From: Batillaria attramentaria
Taxonomy: Eukaryota; Mollusca; Gastropoda; Batillariidae
Length of the DNA stretch: 64,000 nt
Assembly (NCBI GenBank): GCA_018292915.2
Contig: JACVVK020000324.1
Location: 80,001 to 144,000, forward strand
Reading direction: 5' to 3'
Numbering within the stretch: position 1 is the stretch's first letter; each line of letters opens with the position of its first letter. This document shows positions 44,001 to 54,421 of the stretch, one piece after another. Under the pieces are notes generated by a model. That model was not told where the DNA came from and ran no database searches. It was given only the letters and a program-made list of their open reading frames with translations. A program made the position numbers and the translations under genes.

Positions 44001-44550
44001 AGTTAGTTTGCGTGTTACAAAAAGAAAGTGTTACTGTCAGCTCATAGTTGGCGGATGGTCATTATTCACAAATAGTGTGTGAAAAAAGTAACGCAGGAAG
44101 ACAACACGCTATCCGGCCTGCTATTAAAAAGAGGAAAGCATCAATTTATGACTTTACTGTTCAGTAACCATGTGACAGTACTGAAACTTTAACCTAACGA
44201 AAACAAAACCAAGAATTTTTTTTAAAGATAGGACTGGACTAGACGGGACATGACGAGACGAGACAAGACGAGACAAGACGAGGCACGAGGCACGAGGCAA
44301 GGCAAGACTTGACACGAGACAAGACAAGACGAAATTAATGAGGAATACAAAACACTGTTGTGTGTGTGTGTGTTTTGTTGTTGTTGTTTGTTTTTTGTTT
44401 TTTTTTCGTACCTCTGACATGCGACTGATCCGAGTTCAAATACAAGATATATCGTCAGTTGTAAGTGAGCTTTGGGAATTCAAAACAGACATTCTCTGTC
44501 CCACCATTCCACCCAGCATGTGCTGGCTAGCGTCTCATATACATATACAC
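41926..44550. other. Repeat-rich region without recognised genes
   Basis: Apart from the duplicated (CT)n unit: G run at 42237-42252; (CAA)n-like stretch at 42355-42410; A/C tract at 42430-42490; (GT)n(GA)n at 42747-42830; C/CA-rich stretch at 42880-42930; SINE A tail GGGAAAGGACGTTAAACTCC at 43281; (GTGTGTTT)n at 43741-43830; (GT)n at 43938-43997; and (GAGACAAGAC)n at 44240-44335. Confidence 0.65.
42015..42115 (+). repeat. Two copies of a ~60-bp unit ending in (CT)n
   Basis: TTTGTTTTAAAAGCAGAAGA then GCTCTCTCTC occurs at 41997-42040 and 42070-42112, joined by TTTTCTTTGCTGGGC-like sequence. Confidence 0.75.
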
Positions 44551-44551
44551 A

Positions 44552-44995
44552 TGCAGGACGTCAAACCAGAAACCATCAAACAATACCCGATATCACCCCA
44601 TCCCAACTTTCTGTCATCGCCACTATGTATGAGGTCAAACTTGAAACTATCGAACAATATCTGATATCACCCTATACCAACTTTGCTTTATGTCATCGCT
44701 AGTATGTATGAGGTCAAACTTGAAACTATCGAACAATACCTGATATCACCCCGTCCCAACTTTGCTTTCTGTCATCGCTACTATGTAGGAGGTTAAACTT
44801 GAAACCATCAAACAACACCTGATATCATTCACGCACGCATACACAGCGTATGAAACTGTCAACCAATAACTGATGCTAGTGCATCCCGTAATTATCAGCT
44901 TTCTTCCCGGTGCTACATACATACGCATGAGATCAAACTTTGAACTATTCAACTGTAACCGATACCCTTCACGCACTCACGCACGTATGAAACTA
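44552..44995. repeat. 79-bp tandem repeat, left part
   Basis: Units with GAGGTCAAACTTGAAACTAT start at 44631, 44710 and 44789 (79-base period), with diverged copies on both sides. CCTGATATCACCCC and GTCATCGCTACTATG are shared. The series resumes at 45720-45830, so the array is interrupted by an insertion. Confidence 0.8.
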
Positions 44996-45008
44996 TCAAA
45001 CGATAACG

Positions 45009-45719
45009 CCCAGTTCGTATGGTTCGCTCGCTGAAGGGTGCAAATGTATTCCAGTCATTTGCATGGGGAGCAAACGAAGTCCAGGGCCCGCATGTAAAAG
45101 TCGGGGTCAGGGAGTTTAGCCCCGGGTTAGAGTCTAACCTCGAACTAAACTAGCTCTAGGGTTAAATTTTCTGTTTGTTTTGTTGTTGTTGTTGTTGTTT
45201 TAGATCAGGAAGCGGGTCCATTCCAGCACGGTGCCTATGTCGTTATAGAAGGATTTTTGTCTTTCTTTCTTCGCTTCCTTTTTTATTTAATTTTGTTTTG
45301 GGGTTTCTTTTGTCCTAGTCTGGTTTCGGCCCGTAGCCGTGGGTTAAATTAACCTCGAGTTTTACATACGGGCCCAGTTCTCCACTCAGCGGGGCGATTG
45401 TATCCCGCCCTTCAGTCCGGTCACTTCTCGCGACATTGCCCGGCTATTTTCATCGAAAGGCTCGTTTCCGGAAAACGAAAGAGTTACTAATTACAACAGA
45501 TGCTGTACACGCATATATATATATCTCTTCACTCTCTAATTGCTACATTCTTTTAATGCCTTTCGATTAAGTTATATTTGTAAAACGAAGTTAGCTGTCA
45601 CGTGACTTCAACTCCAGGAAACGTTTGCACCCCGACCCGCGCAGCTGCGGTACATTTTCTCCTCCTGCAATTGACTGGTATACATTTGCACCCGCCAACT
45701 GGCGAACTATACCAACCGA
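45009..45719. mobile_element. ~710-bp terminal-inverted-repeat element containing a nested MITE
   Basis: 45018-45071 (GTATGGTTCGC ... GGGTGCAAATGTATTCCAGT) is inverted at about 45657-45710 (ACTGGTATACATTTGCACCC ... GCGAACTATAC), ungapped and about 80% identical over 54 bases. ACGATAAC at the left edge resembles ACAATAAC at the right, a possible target duplication. Without the nested MITE the element would be ~420 bp. No coding sequence. Confidence 0.7.
45084..45375 (+). mobile_element. MITE 'GGGCCC' copy 1
   Basis: Ends are GGGCCCGCATGTAAAAGTCG and the inverse of GGGCCCGTATGTAAAACTCG. Internal marks are AGTTTAGCCCCGGGTTAGAG, CGGGTCCATTCCAGCA and CCGTAGCCGTGGGTTAAATT. A near-identical copy lies at 52185-52470. 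No obvious target duplication. Confidence 0.85.
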
Positions 45720-46140
45720 GCAACAATAACTGATGTTACAGCATCCCGTGTTAGGATTCTATCCTCGCTATATATACGTGTATGAGATCAAACTTGAAAC
45801 TATCAAACAATAATCGTTACCTTTCCGGCACGCACTCATACATTGCGTACCGCTTCGTTGTCCTCCGTCACGCTTCACTAATGACTATTGCACGTGCGCG
45901 CGTGCCGTGACGATGACATATCACGCGGTGTTTATCTACTGAAAGCTGTTTCAGCGTCACTAGTGATAACTAATGAAGCGCGAGCGGCCTCGGAAAGCGC
46001 TGGTCACAGATGGTGTGTATTCGTGACAGACTGGGGAGACTCGGCAGTGGTAACAAATGTAACAAATGTATCTGACTCCGTCACTGCCAGCTCCATGAAA
46101 CTTCACAGAGAGAGAGAGAGAGGGAGGGAGGGCTGAAATA
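45720..46140. other. 79-bp repeat remnant and unique sequence
   Basis: ACAATAACTGATG and GAGATCAAACTTGAAACTAT (45720-45830) continue the interrupted 79-bp array. The rest is ordinary sequence ending in a short (GA)n at 46107-46125. Confidence 0.65.
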
Positions 46141-46176
46141 CATGTAGTATGACTTCAACGTCGATATCCTCTTGAG

Positions 46177-46475
46177 GAGGGTGCTTCCCTTGGTATGACA
46201 CGTCGTATGATGTGGATGATTACACGACCGACACCGGAGGTGCCGTAGTTCCCGGGTCTGGTTAATGCCGGGATATTTATGACAGCCTGGAAGCGTGGAA
46301 TGCGGCCTTGTCCCCCAGTCCCAAACCACACGGACCTCCATAGCATCATCTTAGCATCATCCTCATCTCCATCATCATGCATAATAAAAATTGCCCCAGC
46401 TTTCGAGCCCTCCGTGGATTCTACCCATGCCCTGGGAGGAACACCACTGGAACTGGCAAAGAGTACGGGCAGCCC
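46177..46475 (+). mobile_element. SINE family B copy, 5'-truncated
   Basis: Starts at GGGTGCTTCCCTTGGTATGA and matches the body and 3' end of the 16.7-kb SINE to GGCAAAGAGTACGGGCAG, followed by a C run and an A-rich tail to 46529. The tRNA head is missing. Confidence 0.85.
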
Positions 46476-46529
46476 CCCCCCCCCCCCCCCCAAAAAAAAA
46501 AGAAAAAAAAAGAAAAAAAAAAAGAGAAA

Positions 46530-46701
46530 GTTTAAACCAAATAGTATTTAGGCTCATGGCACGTGAGAGACGTTTTTGTGCGGACAAACATTCAAAACAA
46601 CTGAAATCACGCTCCCGGGGGAAAATCAGGGCAAAAGCAAGTTGTCGCCGTATGTCACACGAGATCCAGTTCTGGAAACTACACAACAGGGTCGCAAACT
46701 T

Positions 46702-46739
<38 letters not shown>

Positions 46740-49028
46740 TGGTTTATTTGGGTTGGGTTCCCCACATCCTGTGGTTGGGCAGGATGCTGGGGTCCCCGCT
46801 CTCTTACTGCCATGGTCTCTGTTGCCTGCAGGGAGACAATGCGGGTTTTTTTATTTATCAGTCTTTATTTTCGCGGGTTGTTGCTGCCCCCCCCCCCCCC
46901 CCCCGTTATATTGTAAAGCGCCTAGAGCCAGCCCCTGGGTTAGGCGCGTTAAAAATCTCCACTATTATTATTATTATTAAATACAGTTAGTCAGTACTCT
47001 CCGGCAGGGAAACCATCAATCAAACATTTTTGTAGTCACAGGGACAGATCTGGCACAGAGACGGAACGTGCCCGTTCACGCACGCGCGTGTCATTAAAAG
47101 TGATATGATAAACCACAGCACTTATCCCTCGGACTAATCGCTTCTTTTGTCCTCTTGCACCCTGAAAGGACCTCCCAGGGTAAGGCAACTCGTCCCCCAG
47201 ACATGGGTCAACCCCGCCGCAGTGGCACGCCTACCTCGCGGACACAAAAGACTTATCTGGGGGTATCATCCGCCCAGAACTTGCCTCCCCTGATATATCG
47301 GCGATGCATCCGACGACCGTGTCATTTCGCAATTAACGCGCTCAGGCGGGCTTACGCTTCATTGAACGGGGCGCAAGCGCTGGGGTCTAGCGACCTAGCG
47401 ATGTCTTGGAGCATAGACTGGCGGCTTTCACTTTTAATGAAGTTCCAGGGCTTTTGTAGGGGGTAGACGGGTTTCACGTGCAACGGCTGGCAGGGGGGGG
47501 GGGGGGGACTGACTGGATTAGGTAAGGTGTTTAGGGGGGAGATCGGTGTATTGAGGGCGTAATGAAGGAGGATTCTTTAGGAGGAAGAGGAAGAGAAGGT
47601 GGGGGTGGGGTTGTCCCGGGGGGGTGTCATGGCTTGTAGGAAAGTGACACGAGATGAGTTTTGATGTCGGGTGGGGAAGGTGTCACAGATAGCGGATTAT
47701 TTGGGTCAGGTACACGTATGATAAAATACACCTGGTCGGCCAACAGTAAGGGGTGGTCAAATGGCCGGTCAGTCAAACTCGCGTCTAAGATAGATAGATA
47801 GATAGGCGAAGTAGGTAAAGCGCTACCTAGATCTAGGAGATGTGTACTTTGCATGTCATTGGACAAGTCCGCCTTGCCCTACACTGACTACAAGCCATAG
47901 ATAGATAGATAGATAGATAGATGGATTTGCAGCTCTGCCGCTCCGCAGATTCTGATGGACATTTGTCTGCAAATTACCAGGCCAGCGACATGACTGCTGC
48001 AGCAACAATGCTAACAACTACAGGAATACTGCAACATCGTGCTAATATATTCCTTCAAGAGAAGGAATATATTAGCAGGAGCAGTGCAAATGACAGCAGG
48101 AATATTGCAACAGCAGCATAATATTACAGGAACGGTTTAAGCTGGTAAAGGCATATTGCAGTGTCAAAACAAAAACAAAGGAAAAAAAGAAAAGAAAAAT
48201 AAAGCTGGAACCATACCAACAAGACCAGAATGGTTCTGTAGAACATTTTCTGTTCAGATTCAAGATCATATTTTGGTAACCAAAACGAAATAACCTTTAA
48301 TCCGTAATGAATAAATTCAGATTATGTCAAAACACACGGACGTGGACACTTCATGAAAATTAGCCTCTTAGAGACCTTTACATTGTATTTTTTTTTTTTA
48401 AAGAAGCAACCACACAAACTTTAAATAAGTATGAAACAAAATTAATAGAAGAAAAAAGTACCGCCGAACATTTTCTGTAAATCACGCCTGTCCATCTTTT
48501 AAGACAAGTCTTAAACAAATGAAAGTGAACACAAATTTATGAAAATATGTTCACAGAGATCTTATAAAAAAAAGCATTTTCTGACTACGACCAGGGAGGC
48601 AAGCTGCGAAAGGGAAGGGCCGGCTGGGCTAATCAATTTCCCTCCCTCTGACGGGCTGGATCTTCGCGTTATCGTCTCGATTTTGTCTCTGCTCATCCGG
48701 GGCTTTAACCCGGGTGCCCTCTGGGTTTTGTCCTTCCACCCGGTTCCTCCTGATCTCCCTTTGCTAGGATTCTCCCCCTTTGTCTGATTTGGGAATAGAC
48801 TCCCGACACAATATCTGTCGAGATGGGATTTGGAGGGAGTGAGGGCAAAAGAATGAACAGCCCAGGGAAAGCTGTGGGTGCAAGTTTTGAAATCGGGTGC
48901 TGCGTGTATGTGTGAGTTAAGCCTACCTCTGTCACAGTGCTCTACTTGCAGGGTTTAGAGGAGAGAGAGCGAGGGAAGGATCCGGCTGATAAATGGTGCC
49001 ACAACTGGCATTCCCCTGTCACTTCGGG

Positions 49029-49091
<63 letters not shown>

Positions 49092-49275
49092 TGAGTGAGT
49101 ATTTTAAGGCTTAACGCCGCGTCAGCGACAAAGACTAATTCGCGGCAGGTGTGTGTGTGTTAATTAGTACTGAGTAGTAGTAGTTAAAACATGACTTAAT
49201 AGAGTTCACGCCTAATCTTCTAGCCTTGGAAAGTATGTCATATTTTATCTGTCTGTCTCTCTCTCTCCATCCGGG

Positions 49276-49331
<56 letters not shown>

Positions 49332-50687
49332 TAGTAAAGACAGGATTTAAGGAAGGTCTGCACGCCTAATCTTCTATCCCTGGAAAATAAAGTGTCGTTG
49401 TCATAGTCTCTGTCTGTCTGTCTGTCTCTCTGTGGAAAGGAGAATCAGAAAGAGAGACAGAGACAGAGAGAGAGACGGAGAAACAGAGACATACAGAGAG
49501 AGAAACAGAGACATACAGAGAGAGAAACAGAGACATACAGAGAGAGAAACAGAGACAAACGATATTGCCCCAAACAAGGAAGATCTCAAACCTGTTATTA
49601 GTTTTGCTCTCAGCTCCCGTCCTCAGACGGCTTCGTTTTCATGTTTTTGCCAGTCTCAATTTTCAACAGACAACCTCACCGAAGAGCAGCAATATTGGCG
49701 ATGAATTCGATTCGCTGCCGATCCAATAATTGCACTAACCGAGGTGCTGGTGTCGGAAACAAAAGACGCGGTCGTCTATTAGGGGTTCTTTCAACTTGAC
49801 TCCCTCCCTCCGATATTGCCAGGAAACTCGGGTTACCTTCAGTAGAGTCGCCGGCGTTATTTGGATTTTGTAAACGATAAGACCAAAATATTGCTGGTGT
49901 TTGGAGGCGAGGTGTGTCTTCTTTACGGTGCAAGGTGTCAGATAGAGCTCTACTCGGGTTTAACGGCTTGTTCGTTATTTATTAGAAGCTGGTTTTCTGG
50001 CGGACTACGTCACGGTTCTTTCCGCGAGACACATCCAATGTATCACCATACTAGTAGGGATAGGTTGAAATACGATACTCGTGGCTGTGGGAGAAAACAA
50101 AACAAAACAAAACCAAAACCAAACCAAACCAAAAGCCATATACATACATATAAAGAACGACTGTACTAATTGCCCGCTCTTGAAAAGAGAATGCTCACCA
50201 ACTAAGACTCTCTCTCTCTCTCTCTCGTGACTTTGATTATTATAAGCTTATCTTGTTAATGCTGAAAACTGTTCCCTTGTATCACCACTATACGGAACGA
50301 AATAAACCTGTTTAAAACAAACCAAACCAAACCAAATCAAAAGCAAGATTCGCAAGTTTTGAAAGCGATTCCTCCTAAACTAAGTCGTTTTTCTGAAATA
50401 AATTTTAATACATGTGTAAGCATGCACGGAGCATGTTCCGTATGCTGTTGTAGTTTTCGCGAGGGTAGATGCATGGTGGAAGACCCACAGACTCTCTCTC
50501 TTAGTGCTCTTCGCGTATGTATCGACAAAGTAAAATCAGAGGCACGCGTATCACATGGTTCTGGTAAAACCGGCACACTATATATTGCGAGGGTTGAATA
50601 TAGCGAGACTTGGGGGAAAATGTTACAGTCACGAGAAAACGGATTTTACAATTGTTCCGTCCTACAGCAGTTATTTAAAATTCGTTC
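46530..50687. other. Mixed unique and microsatellite DNA, no recognised gene
   Basis: (GT)n at 46704-46734; GCGCTTTA-type repeat piece at 46910-46980; a GC-rich unique stretch at 47040-47470; two (GATA)n tracts at 47788-47805 and 47897-47921 bracketing ~90 bases; a perfect hairpin at 48041-48076; unique GC-rich DNA at 48590-48800; (GT)n at 49030-49090 and 49279-49329; a 25-bp purine-rich repeat at 49483-49560. The GC-rich stretches could be conserved non-coding DNA, but this cannot be judged here. Confidence 0.6.
48041..48076. repeat. Perfect 16-bp hairpin with 4-base loop
   Basis: GCTAATATATTCCTTC, loop AAGA, then its exact complement GAAGGAATATATTAGC. Flanks carry a partial direct repeat (CAGGAATACTGCAAC and CAGGAATATTGCAAC). 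Confidence 0.95.
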
Positions 50688-51344
50688 AAGAAAGAAAGAA
50701 AGAAGGAAAGAAGAAGGAAAGGAGGAAGGAAGGAAGGAAGAAAGGAAGGAAGGAGGGAAGGAAGAAGGAAGGAAGAAAAAAAGGAAAGAAAGAAAGAAGA
50801 AAGGAGGAAGGAAGGAAGGAAGGAAGGAAGGAAGGAAAGAAGAAAAGAAGGAAGGAAGAAAGGAAAGAAAGAAAGAAGAAAGGAGGAAGGAAGGAAGGAA
50901 GGAAGGAAGGAAGGAAGGAGGGAAGGAAGAAGGAAAGAAGGAAGGAAGAAAGGAAAGAAAGAAAGAAGAAAGGAGGAAGGAAGGAAGGAAGGAAGGAAGG
51001 AAGAAGGAAAGAAGGAAGGAAGAAAGGAAAGAAAGAAAGAAGAAAGGAGGAAGGAAGGAAGGAGGGAAGGAAGGAAGGAAGGAAGGAAGGAAGGAAAGAA
51101 GGAAAGAAGGAAGGAAGAAAGGAAAGAAAGAAAGAAGAAAGGAGGAAGGAAGGAAGGAAGGAAGGAAGGAAGAAGGAAAGAAGGAAGGAAGAAAGGAAAG
51201 AAGGAAGGAAGAAAGGAGGAAGGAAGGAAGGAAGGAAGGAAGGAAGAAGGAAAGAAGGAAGGAAGAAAGGAAAGAAAGAAAGAAGAAAGGAGGAAGGAAG
51301 GAAGGAAGGAAGGAAGGAAGAAGGAAAGAAGAAAGAAAGAAAGA
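50688..51344 (+). repeat. 657-bp pure purine tract (GGAA/GAAA type)
   Basis: Only A and G on the + strand for 657 bases, with a higher-order unit of roughly 70 bases. All forward frames stay open as Lys/Glu/Arg/Gly peptides, which is an artefact. Mirror-symmetric parts could form triplex (H-DNA). Confidence 0.95.
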
Positions 51345-52184
51345 TGAGTGGAATTACGACCTCGAATACTGCTCGGTCGACTCCTCTAACCGACAAATCA
51401 CACAGGGTTTTCATTTAACAAATTCTTTATTTATGTATTCCTCTCAGGTTCCTTTTCTTTCTGACACATTGAGGTTGTAAGGTGTCGCCGGGGGGACTTC
51501 CATTTGATCTTAACTACCTGTGCTGTGATCTGACTGGCAGTCCCGTTCAGTTGACATCATTAGAAGCTCGTCTATAATCACTCAGATCCTCACATTTTGG
51601 CCCGAGAGTTAAGGTGTAAGGTGTGCGAGGGTGTCAAATAGGTTCATTATTAACGCTGGAGGAAACGAAATTGCGCAAAAAGTACAGAGGAGAAACAGAC
51701 AAAAGATATCGAACAGGTTAACATGATAGCTATGTTTTGAATGTTTTTTGGGCTCTGGCATTGTGTTGAAAATGACAATGAAATACAGTAGTGATGGAAC
51801 AAAAGAAAAAGAAAATGATGGTCACAATGAGGACAATGAAACTGACGATGACAAAAACAAAGTGAAGATAAAAATGTTGTTGGCGTTGTTTTTGTTTGGA
51901 GTTTAACGCCTTTGTTTTTACCAGGCAAATAAGGACGCGGAATTGAAAAAAAAAAAAAAAAAAAAAAAAAAAACGGCCAAAGGCAAAGGTTCCACAATTT
52001 TTCTGTAGATGAACACGGCATCGACTGTCAGTACGGCCATCCAGAGTCCCCGTAAAGACAACAAGATAACAACGACGATGAAGAGAACGACGACGGTGAC
52101 AATTTAAACTGAATGAGTGCACATAGTTGTTCAAAGCTGCAAGTTTTAAAATTAGTAGGCTTAAAAAGCTTCAGTTTTGGAACA

Positions 52185-52470
52185 GGGCCCGCATGTAAAA
52201 GTCGGGGTTAGGGAGTTTAGCCCCGGGTTAGAGTCTAACCTCGAACTAAACTAGCTCTAGGGTTAAATTTTCTGTTGTTGTTTGTTTTAAATCAGGAAGC
52301 GGGTCCATTCCAGCAAGGTGCCTATGCCGTGTTAGAAGGATTTTTTTGTCTTTCTTTCTTCGCTTCCTTTTTTTTTTATATTTAATTTTGTTTTGGGGTT
52401 TCGTCTGTCCTAGTCTGGGTTAGGCCCGTAGCCGTGGGTTAAATTAACCTCGAGTTTTACATACGGGCCC
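52185..52470 (+). mobile_element. MITE 'GGGCCC' copy 2
   Basis: Same ends and order of motifs as 45084-45375, differing mostly in T-run lengths and a few substitutions. Flanks are GGAACA and TGTTGC, with no direct target duplication seen. Confidence 0.85.
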
Positions 52471-52621
52471 TGTTGCGCTCGTGAGTGAACCCCTGCGCTC
52501 GAAACAGTTGATCTTAAATGATAAGTAGAGCTCTGACTACAATACACTGAGGTCTGCTGAAGTGCGAACGAGAACTGCAACGACCCAAAGCTCTCCTAGT
52601 CAGTAAGCGTTTTTTTTGTTT

Positions 52622-52631
<10 letters not shown>

Positions 52632-52667
<36 letters not shown>

Positions 52668-52680
52668 GGTGGGAGGGGGG
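52632..52680 (+). repeat. Run of about 35 G
   Basis: The longest homopolymer G run in the window, followed by AGGTGGGAGGGGGG; a strong potential G-quadruplex and a likely sequencing trouble spot. Confidence 0.85.
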
Positions 52681-53664
52681 TGTCTGCTTCGTCTTTCAGC
52701 CACTATTTTCTTTTAAAAATAAACCACAAAAACTTCCTTCCCAGCTTTTGTCCAGGTCTAAATTCTTTCTTCTCTTGTCTTGTCACCGTCTTGATGACGC
52801 CACGCACGTGCAACCCACACGCGGCGCCGCCGGGCTAAAGGTCAAGGCAGATTTTTGTGGCCAGGGGCCGTAACTCCCATGGCAGGCTCGCCCAAGCGGA
52901 CAGCGCATGCGACAAGTGCCGCAGTTTATTAAAATCTCGGAGCGGTCAGAAGTGCGAAACGAAGCGAAAAGCGGGCAGTCACTGGGAGAGATGCAAATCC
53001 GCGGGAGGACCTTTGCTCCGTAGACGAGGGAGATGCCGGGAGAACAGAGGGAAAAAAGGGTGGGAGTGTGGGAGACGAAAGGGGTGGGGGGCAAAGGGGG
53101 GAGTCAGGGGATGGGGGGAAGCAGATGCTGCCAGTGTGCCGTGCCTAAAACGACAAAAAGTTAATTCTCTCCATGGGAGGGAACTCTCCACTTGTGTTTG
53201 TTTTCAACGTCCAGGCAACGGTTGACTTCTGACGGGCATCCACAATGCCCCCCCCCCCCCCCCCCCCGTCAAAGCTACCCCCCCCCACTCCCACCATTTC
53301 TATCACCGCCAACTGCCTCTTTCTCTCCATCCCATCCCTAACCACTCCTCCCCCCCGCTACCCCCCCCCCCCACACACACCCCGTTCCATGTCTCTTGGA
53401 CGACCAGGCTGGAGGCATTGACGTCTGCTTGATGTCTTGAGAGGACACAGGGGGGCAGACCGGTTTTAATATCGTCTGATTAATTGCTGCCGATGCCGCC
53501 CGATAGTGTTTTACTAACAGCTCCCCGGGATCTCCTGGGGAAGGGAAGAGTGGAGGACATCTCTCCAAGAATCCTCTGAGGCTGTACCGGCGTCTGAAAA
53601 TAGGGCCTATGCTGCATGGATTTGACAGGAGCTTAGGTCCTTTTTGTCCCCCCCACATGACGGT

Positions 53665-54150
53665 AGTGCATGTATTGCTGCCTGAGGTTCGTGAGGTGGA
53701 AGGAATGGAGGGAGAGAGAGAGAGAGAGAGAGGATTAAAAGGTGCATTAGGCAGAAGATGTTTCTAGAGAGTGTGTTTCAGCTGACTCAGATGTAGGTCC
53801 GTCAATGCTAATGCTTGTGGGGGGGGGGGGGGGGGACTCATACGTTGCTGCTGTGGCTACCGCCTGAAGTCCAACAGTATACAAGCGGTGAACGGAACGG
53901 AGAGAAAGCATGCAAGGATCGAAGCGGTTTCTAGCGAGCCTGGTTAACCGGACTCAGATACTGTCCACTAGTGCTAATACATGTGGGCGTCCCTAGACGA
54001 AACACCTCTGGCTGGACGGGTACTGCTGCTGCTACTGCCTGAGGATGGGCTGGTGGAAGGAATGGAGAAAGAGGGAGAACAAGCTAGGATAAAAGTGGTT
54101 TCTAGAAGGTTCGTCTGAGCAGACTCAGATGTAGTCCGCTCTACACGATT
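53665..54150. repeat. Three diverged ~165-190-bp tandem units
   Basis: Units at about 53665-53820, 53835-53985 and 54015-54150 share CTGCCTGA, GGAATGGAG, AGGAT.AAA, GTTTCTAG and GACTCAGAT.T in the same order. The first also has TGACTCAG. Confidence 0.65.
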
Positions 54151-54278
54151 TGGCATTTCACACTACTGACGATGGGGACAATGCAGCTGGTAGTGGATGA
54201 TTGAATTTCTGGTACCCTCCCCCCGCCCTCCTTCTTCGTCCCTGATATTTAAGTAAAATTAAGTTCTTCAGCACTCGG

Positions 54279-54421
54279 GAAGCCGGGACAGCCGAACGGT
54301 AGAGTGTTGGACATTCAATGCTCGAGTTCGAATCCCGGCTGGGGCCAAATATTGCCCCGTCTTTGATATCACCCCACACGAGGTGGAAGAGGACGTAAAA
54401 CTCCCAAACACTAACCCACCC
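54279..54421 (+). mobile_element. SINE family A copy with 14-bp target duplication
   Basis: GGGACAGCCGAACGGTAGAG, GAGTTCGAATCCCGGCTGGG, CCGTCTTTGATATCACCCC and GGACGTAAAACTCCC. TCTTCAGCACTCGG at 54265-54278 and TCTTCAACACTCGG at 54422-54435 flank it with one mismatch. The body is shortened. Confidence 0.85.

Larger units (their letters stand above)
51345..53660. other. Non-genic region with poly-A, poly-G and a MITE
   Basis: A-run of ~25 at 51947-51973; MITE copy 2; a run of ~35 G at 52632-52666; unique GC-rich DNA at 52780-53050; and C-rich patches at 53246-53290 and 53350-53375. No exon is recognised. Confidence 0.65.

Noticed and set aside
50359..51480. Open reading frames of 287-373 codons rich in Lys, Glu, Arg and Gly
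   Set aside because: They are the forced translation of a purine-only microsatellite; all forward frames stay open and there is no conserved domain.
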